Assembly: GCF_003049505.1 (NCBI RefSeq)
Contig: NZ_PYWN01000030.1
Location: forward strand, 1 to 40,817
DNA length: 40,817 nucleotides
Reading direction: 5' to 3'
Origin: Metasolibacillus meyeri
Lineage (GTDB): Bacteria > Bacillota > Bacilli > Bacillales_A > Planococcaceae
The notes under the pieces were generated by a model, which made no database searches, was not told the origin of the DNA, and saw only the letters and a list, made by a program, of their open reading frames with translations. Below are positions 26,070-36,695 of this stretch, one piece after another. How positions within the stretch are numbered: position 1 is the stretch's first letter; every line of letters starts with the position of its first letter. The position numbers were made by a program, and so were the translations under genes.

Positions 26070-27455
26070 TTATTTTCCTAAACAGAACTGTGAGAATAAT
26101 TGATTGATTAAGCTTTCCTGTACTGTATCACCGACAATTTCACCAAGAATTTCCCATGTACGTGTAACATCTATTTGAACCATATCGACTGGCACACCTG
26201 CTTCTGCTGCGTTTAATGCGTCTTCCACCGTTTTTCTTGCCTGATGCAATAGGGCAATGTGACGTGCATTGGAAACATAGGTCATATCTCCGCCTTCCAC
26301 TTGTCCTTCAAAGAATAAGGCAGCAATCGCTTCTTCTAGCTCTGCTACGCCCTCTTCCTGTAGTAACGAAGTTGTGACGATGCGGTGCGCTCCCGCTAAT
26401 TCTTTCACACGCTGCAAGTCGATCTGTTGCTGTAAATCCGTTTTATTGATGACAACGATATAATCCATATGCTCAATTGTCTCAAATAAACGCTCATCTT
26501 CGGGCGATAAGCTTTCAGCACCATTTAATACGAGCAATATTAAATCGGCTCCTTTTAAAGCCTCTCTTGATCTTTCTACCCCTATGCGCTCAACGATGTC
26601 TTCCGTTTCACGAATACCTGCTGTATCTACTAAACGTAGTGGCACACCGCGCACATTGACATATTCCTCTATAATATCACGCGTTGTCCCAGCAATATTA
26701 GTGACAATCGCTTTGTTTTCATGTACTAAACTATTTAACAAAGAAGACTTCCCTACATTCGGTCTTCCTAAAATAACTGTTGATAAACCTTCACGTAAAA
26801 TTTTACCTTGCGAAGATGTGGTTAGTAATTTATCGATTTCATCACGTACCCAACTGCATTTTTCAAGCAACACAGGCACGGTCATTTCTTCCACGTCATC
26901 ATATTCTGGATAATCAATATTTACTTCTACTTGTGCTAGCGTTTCAAGCAATGCTTGTCTTAACTGTCCAATTAAACGCGATAGCTTGCCATCCATTTGT
27001 GTTAACGCAACATTCATTGCGCGATCTGTTTTTGCACGAATTAAATCCATGACTGCCTCTGCCTGTGACAAGTCGATCCGTCCATTTAAAAATGCACGCT
27101 TCGTAAATTCGCCTGGCTCTGCTAGCCTAGCCCCATAACGCAACACCAATTGTAACACGCGGTTCACTGATACAAGCCCACCATGACAGTTGATCTCCAC
27201 AACGTCCTCACGTGTGAATGTTTTCGGTCCTCGCATTAACGATAACATGACCTCTTCCACTACTTCCCCTGTCGTTGGGTCGATTAAATGCCCATAGTGA
27301 ATCGTATGTGTCGCTTGCTCAGCTAATTTTTTTCCATTTGGTGCCTGAAATATTTTATCTGCGATTGCGATTGCTTCATCCCCACTCAAACGAACGATGG
27401 CAATAGCGCCTTCCCCCATCGGTGTGGATATCGCAGCAATTGTATCAAAATCCAT
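26070..27455 (-). CDS. mnmE: tRNA modification GTPase
   Basis: MnmE (TrmE, ThdF) is the GTPase partner of MnmG. ATG at 27453-27455, preceded by AGGAGGC, gives 461 residues starting [20 protein letters not shown]; the frame is open 7 codons further. Domains are the N-terminal folate-binding TrmE_N (about 1-120), a helical domain interrupted by the G domain, and the C-terminal CLGK, whose Cys is essential. The G domain has G1 GRPNVGKS near 226, G2 GTTRD, G3 DTAG and G4 NKTD. A palindromic DnaA double box lies upstream, so its transcription might respond to DnaA. Confidence 0.97.
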   Translation of the reverse strand: MDFDTIAAISTPMGEGAIAIVRLSGDEAIAIADKIFQAPNGKKLAEQATHTIHYGHLIDPTTGEVVEEVMLSLMRGPKTFTREDVVEINCHGGLVSVNRVLQLVLRYGARLAEPGEFTKRAFLNGRIDLSQAEAVMDLIRAKTDRAMNVALTQMDGKLSRLIGQLRQALLETLAQVEVNIDYPEYDDVEEMTVPVLLEKCSWVRDEIDKLLTTSSQGKILREGLSTVILGRPNVGKSSLLNSLVHENKAIVTNIAGTTRDIIEEYVNVRGVPLRLVDTAGIRETEDIVERIGVERSREALKGADLILLVLNGAESLSPEDERLFETIEHMDYIVVINKTDLQQQIDLQRVKELAGAHRIVTTSLLQEEGVAELEEAIAALFFEGQVEGGDMTYVSNARHIALLHQARKTVEDALNAAEAGVPVDMVQIDVTRTWEILGEIVGDTVQESLINQLFSQFCLGK

Positions 27456-27670
27456 CAAAATGCCTCCTGACTTCATCTTGTTTATAACTTTTACAAAACA
27501 AAATTATCCACATGTGGATAACGTAGCCGAACGATATTTCCTAACAACTTAGATTAACATATTTTCAGCAAAATCTAAAGTATAAAGGGAGAAACCATCT
27601 GAAAAGTCCTTTCAAGACAGATTCTTCACGAAGGGAACAAGCAAGGTGATAATAGCATTGCAAAAATAGC
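27456..27670. other. gap between jag terminator and mnmE
   Basis: About 215 bp without an open frame. Apart from the DnaA double box it contains a possible degraded repeat near 27588-27630 (CTGAAAAGTCC...AAGACAG, TTCACGAAG) similar to sequence after gyrA near 39183-39225. The mnmE promoter is presumed to lie here but no clear hexamer pair was found. Confidence 0.4.
27504..27521. promoter_or_regulatory. palindromic pair of perfect DnaA boxes upstream of mnmE
   Basis: TTATCCACATGTGGATAA is two perfect 9-bp DnaA boxes (TTATCCACA) facing each other with no spacer. It lies about 50 bp upstream of mnmE, outside the main oriC clusters. It may be a DnaA regulatory or titration site. Confidence 0.75.
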
Positions 27671-27719
27671 AAAAGCTGTCCGAAAAGCAGTGCATTAGCC
27701 TGCTTTTCGAACAGCTTTT
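27671..27719 (-). terminator. terminator of jag
   Basis: AAAAGCTGT (C) CGAAAAGCA pairs with TGCTTTTCG (A) ACAGCTTTT, 18 paired bases with one mismatch, around an 11-base loop. It lies about 20 bp after the jag stop and cuts off the yidC-jag transcript from mnmE-mnmG-rsmG. Confidence 0.85.
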
Positions 27720-27740
27720 ATTGATCTGTATGCATTTAGA

Positions 27741-28502
27741 TTAGTTATTAGTTGATTCAATCACTAAATAGCGATTTGGCTCTACGCCCTCTGAATATGT
27801 TTCAATATCCAGACGATTTGTTAAAGCGTGATGGATTATTTTTCGCTCATATGATGGCATCGGCTCAAGCTCTACTTGTTTGCCAGTGCGAACTGCTTTA
27901 TCTGCCATACGCTCTGCTAGTTGCTCCAATGCTATGCGACGACGCTCACGGTAATCCTCTACATCAATCTTTACAAGCATAAAAGATTTTGCACTTTTAT
28001 TTAACACAAGCTGTGTTAGCTGCTGTAATGCGTTTAATGTTTGTCCACGTTTTCCAATTAGAAGCGCTGCCTTTTCACTCTCTAAATTAAATGTTGTGTA
28101 CTTGCCCTCTGTTTTGTGCTTTATGTGTAAATCATTAATACCCATACTTTCTGCTACGCTTTCAATATACGCTTTTGCTTCTTGTATAGGGTCTACATTT
28201 AGTTGCTCTTCTGCTGGTTGAATCAGCTCTTCACTCACGTCATCAGTTTGAACTTGCTCCCCGAAAACTTCCTCAGCTGGTGTTGCCACCAGTGATTCTT
28301 GAATTTGTACCTCTTTTACAACTATCTGCTCTTCTTTTATCGTTACACGCACTTCAGCAGGGCGTGCACCAAAGCCTAAAAATCCTTTTTTACCTTCTTG
28401 TAAAACTTCAACATCTACTTGTTCGCGGGTTTTGCCAAGCTGTTGTAACGCTAATGAGATCGCTTCTTGTACCGTTGCGCCTATTTGCGTAATTTGCTTC
28501 AC
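27741..28502 (-). CDS. jag: RNA-binding protein KhpB/Jag
   Basis: Jag (KhpB, EloR-like) is an RNA-binding protein linked to cell elongation and, in Bacillus, encoded next to SpoIIIJ. The 253-residue protein has the Jag_N domain (about 1-55, with the KKGFLGFG motif), an acidic linker (about 65-108), a KH domain with the GKRG loop near 150, and an R3H domain with the YRERRRIALEQLAERMA helix and PSYERKIIHHAL. It overlaps the yidC stop by four bases. Confidence 0.94.
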   Translation of the reverse strand: MKQITQIGATVQEAISLALQQLGKTREQVDVEVLQEGKKGFLGFGARPAEVRVTIKEEQIVVKEVQIQESLVATPAEEVFGEQVQTDDVSEELIQPAEEQLNVDPIQEAKAYIESVAESMGINDLHIKHKTEGKYTTFNLESEKAALLIGKRGQTLNALQQLTQLVLNKSAKSFMLVKIDVEDYRERRRIALEQLAERMADKAVRTGKQVELEPMPSYERKIIHHALTNRLDIETYSEGVEPNRYLVIESTNN

Positions 28503-29266
28503 TTTTTCGCTCCTCCTGTAGTAGCTTCTTGTTTATCTTTATTCCAAGGCTTATAAATCACAAGGTTTTGAGACACAGAGAAAATATTCCCGATTACCCA
28601 ATATAATGATAGTGCTGCTGGTAAAAACATACCGAAGCCCATAATCATTACAGGCATGATGTACATCATCATTTTCATTTGTGGGTTATCAATTGCTGGA
28701 CCTGTCATTAATACGACAAATTGGAATAAACCTGCAACAATCGCTAGTACCACACTAGGCTCAGCTAATGGGAAAATTAAAAATGTACCTAAATCAATTG
28801 TTGGTGTTGCATTCATACGGCTAATCGCATGATAGAAACCAATTAAAATTGGCATTTGAATTAATATAGGTAAACAGCCCATTAAAGGATTGGCACCTGA
28901 TGATTGCATTAATGCCATCATTTCTTTTTGATATTGCTGCTGTGTTGCCGCATCTTTAGAACTATATTTTTGTTGTAGCTCCTTTAGCTTTGGCTGTAAT
29001 TCCTGCATTTTTTTAGAACTTTTAATTTGCTTAACTGTCAACGGTAAAATAGCAGTTCGAATAATAATCGTTACAACGATAATACCTAAGCCATACGTAC
29101 CTAGCAATTCAGCAAAATATTGAATGACTGAAACTAACGGCCAAACGATGAACTCATTCCAAAAGCCTTTGCTTTCAGACGAAATCGGCTCGTTAAATTC
29201 TGTACAGCCTGACAGCAATAATGTTGCTGCAACAAGTGTCAGAACGATCCAAAGTCTTTTTTTCAA
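28499..29266 (-). CDS. yidC: membrane protein insertase YidC (SpoIIIJ)
   Basis: YidC inserts proteins into the cytoplasmic membrane; in Bacillus SpoIIIJ is also needed for forespore signalling. The 255-residue lipoprotein has a lipobox LLSGC with Cys21 and five membrane helices. The first conserved helix carries the hydrophilic-groove arginine in IIIRTAILPLTVKQ (about 65-78). The KSSKKMQELQPKLKELQQKY hairpin and GCLPILIQMPILIGFYHAIS follow. The C-terminal tail is short and basic, as in Gram-positive YidC1. It overlaps jag by four bases and follows rnpA. Confidence 0.96.
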   Translation of the reverse strand: MKKRLWIVLTLVAATLLLSGCTEFNEPISSESKGFWNEFIVWPLVSVIQYFAELLGTYGLGIIVVTIIIRTAILPLTVKQIKSSKKMQELQPKLKELQQKYSSKDAATQQQYQKEMMALMQSSGANPLMGCLPILIQMPILIGFYHAISRMNATPTIDLGTFLIFPLAEPSVVLAIVAGLFQFVVLMTGPAIDNPQMKMMMYIMPVMIMGFGMFLPAALSLYWVIGNIFSVSQNLVIYKPWNKDKQEATTGGAKK

Positions 29267-29361
29267 CTTTCTTCCCCCTAGATCAACTACTCTATTTATT
29301 CATTTGTGTCATGAAGATATTCTAACATGCAGAGGCATCTGCACTCCACTATTTTGTAGCA

Positions 29362-29709
29362 TCACTTCGGCTGCTTCAAAACTTTTGCAACTTTTAATAC
29401 ATGCTGTAAGCTTTTTTTCGTTTCGTGGAAATCTAAAGTGGCCGCCTGATGCCGGGCGATAATAACATAGTCCATATCCTGTCTTACTTCATCTTTTAGT
29501 TCAAGAAATGTTTGACGGATATAGCGCTTTATTTGGTTACGTGTTACGGCTTTTCCTATTTTCTTGCTTACAGATAAGCCAATACGAAACTCCTCTTGCG
29601 CCTCCTTTGTCAAGCAGTAAACGACAAATTGGCGATTTGCAAAGGATCTTCCTTTCTTAAACACCTTTTGAAAGTCTTCGTTTTTTTTAATTCTTTGGCG
29701 TTTATTCAT
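29362..29709 (-). CDS. rnpA: ribonuclease P protein component
   Basis: RnpA is the protein partner of the RNase P ribozyme, which removes 5' leaders of precursor tRNAs. The 115 residues show the conserved central strand region [25 protein letters not shown], including the RNxxKR signature (about 61-66). Start [20 protein letters not shown] is standard. A terminator hairpin lies between rpmH and rnpA, so rnpA depends on readthrough or on a weak internal promoter (TATAAT just before the gene). Confidence 0.95.
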   Translation of the reverse strand: MNKRQRIKKNEDFQKVFKKGRSFANRQFVVYCLTKEAQEEFRIGLSVSKKIGKAVTRNQIKRYIRQTFLELKDEVRQDMDYVIIARHQAATLDFHETKKSLQHVLKVAKVLKQPK

Positions 29710-29750
29710 TCCTTCACCAGCTCCATCTACTCATTTCACCAATTATATAG

Positions 29751-29780
29751 AAAAAAAAGACCACTGATGTGGCTCAGTGG
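29751..29780 (-). terminator. hairpin with T run between rpmH and rnpA
   Basis: CCACTGA (29761-29767) pairs with TCAGTGG (29774-29780); on the minus strand TCTTTTTTTT follows. It starts two bases after the rpmH stop. Such partial termination would make much more L34 message than RNase P message. Confidence 0.75.
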
Positions 29781-29782
29781 AC

Positions 29783-29917
29783 TTATGCTGATAATACTTT
29801 TCTTCCTTTACGACGACGTGCAGCTAATACTTTACGACCGTTTTTCGTGCTCATACGTGCGCGGAAACCGTGTACTTTGCTGTGCTTACGCTTTTTTGGT
29901 TGATATGTGCGTTTCAT
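29783..29917 (-). CDS. rpmH: 50S ribosomal protein L34
   Basis: L34 is a very small basic protein of the large subunit. Translating the minus strand from ATG at 29915-29917 gives 44 residues with the universal pattern [20 protein letters not shown], then [20 protein letters not shown] and the end VLSA. AGGAGGTG stands before the start. It is the first leftward gene beside oriC. Confidence 0.97.
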   Translation of the reverse strand: MKRTYQPKKRKHSKVHGFRARMSTKNGRKVLAARRRKGRKVLSA

Positions 29918-30051
29918 TTTATATTACACCTCCTATTAATGAGAGTTTGCTATTTATCTTTTTCGACATACAGACTTGGATATTATATATATAAACCTTC
30001 CTATTTGTCAATCCCTTAATGAAAATCAAATACGCCTCTATTTTTTCTTAC

Positions 30052-30350
30052 TTATCCACAAGTTAAACTACTTTCATGAAAATAACTATGTGAATAAGTT
30101 TTTTCGCTTTTAAAATTATCCACATCAGTTATTGACAGCTTTTTCACAAACTAATAGCATGTGGACAACTTTTTTGTGAACAGTTTGCACTATGTGGATA
30201 AGTTTGTTAAAGTATTGTAATTGCTCATTTTTTTTGATACGATAAATGTGTTTTCTTTTGTGGACGATTTTCTTGGGAAATATTTTATCCACAGTTGTTG
30301 ATAATCTGTGGACAATATTATACATAGGCTTTGGATAGCAATTATCCACA
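30052..30350. other. oriC, upstream DnaA-box cluster (rpmH-dnaA gap)
   Basis: Perfect TTATCCACA boxes, counting either strand, lie at 30052, 30116, 30193, 30285 and 30342. Near-matches are TTATTCACA at 30089 (also within the TTATNCACA consensus), and TTGTCCACA at 30160 and 30307. TTTTTCACA at 30140 is more degenerate. Between boxes the DNA is AT-rich. This is the incAB-type half of a bipartite Bacillales origin. The dnaA promoter region (possible -10 TATAAA at 30439) follows, and DnaA probably autoregulates dnaA here. No parS is present in this stretch. Confidence 0.93.
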
Positions 30351-30469
30351 GGCTGTGACTATGTGTATGTCTATTATATATTTGCTGAAATAAATTAATT
30401 TATAGCTTTATTTTTTAAGAGAACACAAATAATTTTAATATAAAATTTCGAACGAAAGGACGTATTGGC

Positions 30470-31813
30470 TTGGACCATTTAGAAGAATTATGGAATAATG
30501 TCCTTGCTCAAGTAGAACGAAAAATTGCCAAACCAAGCTTCGATACATGGCTAAAACCTACGAAAATTTTAGCTTTTGACGGCACAACAATAACGCTTTC
30601 TGCACCAAATACTTTTGCAAGTGAATGGCTAGAAAAGCATTATATGCATCTTTTGACAGGTAGTTTAAACGAATTAGTAGGAGAAGATTTGGTCATTAAA
30701 TTTGAAGTTCTAAACGAGCAGGATGAGGACGATTTTGAGCTACCAGCACCTAGAATTAACGGGCACAATCAAGATCACCAAGAAATTTCACCTGGCATGT
30801 TAAACCCGAAATATACATTTGATACATTCGTTATCGGCTCTGGTAATCGCTTTGCACATGCAGCTTCTCTTGCCGTTGCAGAAGCGCCAGCAAAAGCATA
30901 CAACCCCTTCTTTATTTATGGGGGTGTAGGACTCGGCAAAACACACTTAATGCATGCCATTGGGCACTATGTGCTGGAGCATAATCCTTCAGCAAAGGTT
31001 GTCTACTTATCATCGGAAAAATTTACGAATGAATTTATTAACTCAATCCGCGATAATAAAGCGATTGATTTCCGCAATAAATATCGTAATGTCGATGTTT
31101 TATTGATTGATGATATTCAATTTTTAGCTGGAAAAGAGTCTACACAAGAGGAATTTTTCCATACATTTAACACATTGCATGAGGAATCGAAGCAAATTGT
31201 CATTTCAAGTGATAGACCGCCAAAAGAGATCCCGACGTTAGAAGATCGCTTACGTTCGCGCTTTGAATGGGGCCTAATTACGGATATTGCACCGCCAGAT
31301 TTAGAAACGAGAATTGCGATTTTGCGCAAAAAGGCGAAGGCTGACCATTTAGACATTCCTAATGAAGTTATGCTCTATATTGCGAATCAAATCGATTCCA
31401 ATATTCGTGAATTAGAGGGCGCTTTAATCCGCGTTGTTGCTTATTCTTCACTTGTCAAAGAAGATGTAACACCAGAACTTGCAGCCGCTGCTTTAAAGGA
31501 TATTATTCCAAATGCCAAGCCGCGCATGATTTCCATTTTAGACATTCAAAATGCAGTTGGAGAGCATTTTAATATTCGTTTGGAAGATTTTTCTGCTAAA
31601 AAACGTACAAAATCGATCGCTTTCCCTAGACAGGTTGCTATGTATTTGTCACGTGAGCTAACTGATTTTTCATTGCCGAAAATTGGCGAAGAATTTGGTG
31701 GACGCGATCATACAACAGTTATTCATGCACACGAAAAAATCTCTACTCAACTTAAAAATGATCAAGGGCTTCAACAAGATATTAAACAAATCCGCAGCAT
31801 GCTAGGTAAATAA
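30470..31813 (+). CDS. dnaA: chromosomal replication initiator DnaA
   Basis: DnaA binds oriC boxes, melts the origin and loads helicase. The 447-residue protein has domain I (about 1-85, starting [19 protein letters not shown]), a short domain II linker, and an AAA+ domain with Walker [10 protein letters not shown] near 150 and Walker [10 protein letters not shown] near 208. DNA-binding domain IV contains the signature [15 protein letters not shown] (about 408-422). Start is TTG at 30470, nine bases after GAAAGGA. Nearest downstream gene is dnaN, after a gap holding the unwinding region. Confidence 0.97.
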   Translation: MDHLEELWNNVLAQVERKIAKPSFDTWLKPTKILAFDGTTITLSAPNTFASEWLEKHYMHLLTGSLNELVGEDLVIKFEVLNEQDEDDFELPAPRINGHNQDHQEISPGMLNPKYTFDTFVIGSGNRFAHAASLAVAEAPAKAYNPFFIYGGVGLGKTHLMHAIGHYVLEHNPSAKVVYLSSEKFTNEFINSIRDNKAIDFRNKYRNVDVLLIDDIQFLAGKESTQEEFFHTFNTLHEESKQIVISSDRPPKEIPTLEDRLRSRFEWGLITDIAPPDLETRIAILRKKAKADHLDIPNEVMLYIANQIDSNIRELEGALIRVVAYSSLVKEDVTPELAAAALKDIIPNAKPRMISILDIQNAVGEHFNIRLEDFSAKKRTKSIAFPRQVAMYLSRELTDFSLPKIGEEFGGRDHTTVIHAHEKISTQLKNDQGLQQDIKQIRSMLGK

Positions 31814-31827
31814 CTGTACTTTTTGCA

Positions 31828-31985
31828 TGTGGATAACTTATCATTTTTTGTACAAACTTATACACAGTCTATCTACATGTGGATAGACTGATTTTACTTG
31901 TTAAAAAGGCACTTATCCACAAATCCACAGCGCCTACTACTATATCTATTTATTCTTTTATTATTTTAATAACATTATATATGGG
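31828..31985. other. oriC, unwinding region (DnaA boxes, DnaA-trios, AT-rich DUE)
   Basis: After dnaA come DnaA boxes at 31828 (perfect, reverse), 31858 (TTATACACA), 31878 (reverse, one mismatch, inside an AGTCTATC/GATAGACT stem) and 31913 (perfect), and a poor AAATCCACA at 31921. Then GCGCC forms a GC-rich step. Next, CTACTACTATATCTA (31934-31948) reads on the other strand as 3'-GAT-GAT-GAT-ATA-GAT-5', the DnaA-trio pattern. AT-rich DNA runs to 31985. This matches the basal unwinding module described for B. subtilis. Confidence 0.9.
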
Positions 31986-31993
31986 GGTACGAC

Positions 31994-33130
31994 ATGAAAT
32001 TTGATATTATGCGTGACCGGCTTTTAGCTGGATTAAACGACGTCATGAAAGCAGTAAGTTCAAAAACAACCATTCCAATTTTAACTGGTATTAAAATTGA
32101 CGTAACACATGAAGGTTTACGTTTAACTGGTAGTGATGCAGATATTACAATCCAAACTTTTATCCCAGTTGAAGAAGATGGGGAGCAATTGATGAATGTT
32201 AGTGCAACGGGCTCTATCGTATTACAAGCTCGTATGTTTAACGAAATCGTTAGAAAGCTTCCTACAAACGAGGTCGAAATTGAGGTATCAACAGGTTTTG
32301 CAACAAATATTCGCTCAGGTAAGTCTGAATTCCATTTAATTGGACTTGATGCTTCAGAATATCCTTTGTTACCAGAAGTAGCAGAAGATCGCCAATTCTC
32401 AATACCAGCAGACTTATTAAAATCTGTTATACGTGAAACGGTGTTTGCTGTTGCAACATCTGAAAGCAGACCCGTGTTGACAGGTGTAAACTGGAGGATA
32501 TTGGATAATGAATTAATATGCGTTGCAACGGATAGTCACCGTTTAGCTCGTCGCAAAATTCAACTAGAACAATTACCAGCTGAAATTAATAGTGTTGTCA
32601 TTCCTGGTAAAAGTTTAAACGAATTAAATAAAATTTTAGAAGACACAACAGATCTTGTGCAAATTGCCTTAACGAATTATCACGTTTTATTTAAAACGGA
32701 TGATGTATTATTTTTCTCACGTCTCCTAGAAGGCAATTACCCAGATACGTCACGCTTAATCCCAGAAGAATATAAAACAAATGTGACGATTAATGGTAAA
32801 GCATTACTACAAGCGATTGATCGTGCATCACTTTTAGCACGTGAAGACCGCAATAATGTTGTACGTTTTGAAACATTGGAAAACAGCACAGTAGAAATTT
32901 CTTCTAACTCACCGGAAATTGGAAAAGTAGAAGAGCAAATTTCTGTGGGAAATCTTGAAGGCGAGTCGCTGAAAATTTCCTTCAGTGCGAAATACATGAT
33001 GGAAGCACTTCGAGCGATTGATGGACAAGATGTTATTATTCAATTTACTGGTACAATGCGTCCATTTATTTTACGTTCAATTCATGATGATGCAATTTTG
33101 CAGCTTATTTTACCTGTTCGTACTTACTAA
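31994..33130 (+). CDS. dnaN: DNA polymerase III beta sliding clamp
   Basis: DnaN forms a ring around DNA that tethers polymerase and other partners. The 378-residue protein has three repeated clamp domains of about 125 residues, starting MKFDIMRDRLLAGLNDVMKAVSSKTTIPIL. The hydrophobic partner-binding pocket lies around the C-terminal MRPFILRS and the end LILPVRTY. Start ATG follows GGGGGT. A terminator lies after the stop, so downstream genes need their own promoter. Confidence 0.97.
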   Translation: MKFDIMRDRLLAGLNDVMKAVSSKTTIPILTGIKIDVTHEGLRLTGSDADITIQTFIPVEEDGEQLMNVSATGSIVLQARMFNEIVRKLPTNEVEIEVSTGFATNIRSGKSEFHLIGLDASEYPLLPEVAEDRQFSIPADLLKSVIRETVFAVATSESRPVLTGVNWRILDNELICVATDSHRLARRKIQLEQLPAEINSVVIPGKSLNELNKILEDTTDLVQIALTNYHVLFKTDDVLFFSRLLEGNYPDTSRLIPEEYKTNVTINGKALLQAIDRASLLAREDRNNVVRFETLENSTVEISSNSPEIGKVEEQISVGNLEGESLKISFSAKYMMEALRAIDGQDVIIQFTGTMRPFILRSIHDDAILQLILPVRTY

Positions 33131-33134
33131 TTTA

Positions 33135-33177
33135 AAAAGCCTGGAAAGTTCTATACGTTAGAATTTTCTAGGCTTTT
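33135..33177 (+). terminator. terminator after dnaN
   Basis: AAAAGCCT pairs with AGGCTTTT and inner GAAA-TTCT/AGAA-TTTC extends the stem. The stem ends in TTTT, and CTTTATC follows. It lies 5 bp after the dnaN stop. Confidence 0.75.
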
Positions 33178-33286
33178 CTTTATCTTGATTCAATAGATGC
33201 CACAGAATCTGTTGGTTTTGGATTAACTATGATTTGCTCGAAAATGGATTGTTCAGTTGAACTATTCCAGCTAAAATCGCTTCTCT

Positions 33287-33314
33287 TACGCAGAAGCTTA
33301 TTTTTTGGTATGAT
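33287..33314 (+). promoter_or_regulatory. possible promoter of yaaA-recF-gyrB-gyrA
   Basis: TTACGC (33286-33291), about 17 bp, then TATGAT (33309-33314) preceded by TGG, an extended -10 (TGGTATGAT). It follows the dnaN terminator and is 38 bp before the yaaA ATG. The -35 is weak. Confidence 0.4.
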
Positions 33315-33351
33315 AGAAAGATAGATTTCATTTAGCGGAGGATGAACAAGC

Positions 33352-33579
33352 ATGCAGGATATTTTTATTGATGCAGAGTTTATAACATTAGGACAAGTAT
33401 TAAAAATGACGGATGCAATAAGCTCCGGTGGAATGGCTAAATGGTTTTTAAGTGAGCACGTGGTTTATGTCAATGGGGAGGTAGAAGATCGCCGTGGACG
33501 TAAAATACGTAATGGTGATGTAGTCAATATTCCAGGTGTCGGCCGCTTCCGTATTGTTGAGAACGGTGCGACTGAATGA
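33352..33579 (+). CDS. yaaA: S4-domain RNA-binding protein YaaA (RlbA-like)
   Basis: A small S4-fold protein found between dnaN and recF in most Firmicutes. The 75 residues contain the S4 RNA-binding helix-loop (about 13-60), with [25 protein letters not shown]. It is presumed to bind ribosomal RNA during large-subunit assembly. GGAGGA precedes the ATG. It overlaps recF by four bases (ATGA). Confidence 0.92.
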   Translation: MQDIFIDAEFITLGQVLKMTDAISSGGMAKWFLSEHVVYVNGEVEDRRGRKIRNGDVVNIPGVGRFRIVENGATE

Positions 33580-34688
33580 ATATTGAGCAATTAAAGCTGG
33601 TAAACTACCGGAATTATGCGTCATTAATGCTTGATTTTTCTCCTAAAATCAATGTTTTTATTGGGGAAAATGCACAAGGGAAAACAAATGTGATGGAATC
33701 CATCTATGTTTTAGCAATGGCCAAATCTCATCGTACATCGAATGATAAAGAATTAATACGTTGGGATGCAGACTATGGTAAAATAGAAGGTGTTGTGCAA
33801 AAGCGTTATGGCAGTCTTCCTATTGAACTGACAATATCAAAAAAAGGTAAAAAAGGTAAAATAAATCACCTTGAGCAAACACGCCTTAGTGATTATATCG
33901 GACAAATGAATGTCGTGATGTTTGCGCCGGAGGATTTGCACGTTGTGAAAGGAAGCCCTCAATTGCGGCGACGCTTTATTGATATGGAAATTGGTCAAAT
34001 ATCTCCTGTATATTTACATGATTTATTAACATTCCAAAAAATATTAAAGCAGCGCAACCACATTTTAAAAAGCAATCAGGGTCGCCACGCATTAAATGAT
34101 GTGATGTTTGATGTTTATACAGAGCAATACATTCAAGCATCTGTTCAAATTATTCGTAAAAGATTTCAATTTATGGAGCTACTACAGGCATGGGCTGAGC
34201 CAATTCATGCTGGGATTTCGCGTGGCTTAGAAAAGCTGGTCATAAAATATCGACCGATTTCAGGGCTAGCAGCAGATCAAAGCGCAGAGCAAATGGCGGC
34301 ACATTTAGAGCAAAAACTATTAGAGGCGAGAAAAAGGGAGTTGGAGCGCGGTGTAACATTAGTAGGACCACATCGAGATGATTTGCAATTTTTTGTTAAT
34401 GATTATGATGTTCAAACATATGGTTCACAAGGGCAGCAGCGCACAACAGCTTTATCTTTAAAGCTTGCTGAAATTGAATTAATTAAACAAGAAACGAAAG
34501 AAACACCCATCTTATTATTAGATGACGTGTTATCGGAGCTAGATGATTATAGACAATCACATTTATTAAATACAATTCAAGGTGAAGTGCAAACATTTGT
34601 TACAACAACAAGTGTTGAAGGTATTCACCATGAAACGATTGAACAGGCTAGATTGTTCCATGTGAAACAAGGGGATATTGTAAAATAA
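33576..34688 (+). CDS. recF: DNA replication and repair protein RecF
   Basis: RecF is an SMC-like ATPase that directs RecA loading at gaps with RecO and RecR. The 370 residues show Walker [10 protein letters not shown] (about 30-38), signature [16 protein letters not shown] near 285, and Walker [13 protein letters not shown] near 315. The ATG overlaps the yaaA stop. Some Bacilli have an extra small gene (yaaB/remB) between recF and gyrB; it is absent here. Confidence 0.96.
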   Translation: MNIEQLKLVNYRNYASLMLDFSPKINVFIGENAQGKTNVMESIYVLAMAKSHRTSNDKELIRWDADYGKIEGVVQKRYGSLPIELTISKKGKKGKINHLEQTRLSDYIGQMNVVMFAPEDLHVVKGSPQLRRRFIDMEIGQISPVYLHDLLTFQKILKQRNHILKSNQGRHALNDVMFDVYTEQYIQASVQIIRKRFQFMELLQAWAEPIHAGISRGLEKLVIKYRPISGLAADQSAEQMAAHLEQKLLEARKRELERGVTLVGPHRDDLQFFVNDYDVQTYGSQGQQRTTALSLKLAEIELIKQETKETPILLLDDVLSELDDYRQSHLLNTIQGEVQTFVTTTSVEGIHHETIEQARLFHVKQGDIVK

Positions 34689-34718
34689 TAAAGCTTTTGT
34701 GGAATAATGGACATATAG

Positions 34719-36671
<1,953 letters not shown>

Positions 36672-36695
36672 CCGTTTGGAAGGGAGGTCTATATT

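Noticed and set aside
30283-30292. Search for Noc-binding palindromes around oriC; only a half-site-like GGGAAAT near 30274 was seen
   Set aside because: A half site without symmetry is not evidence of Noc binding.
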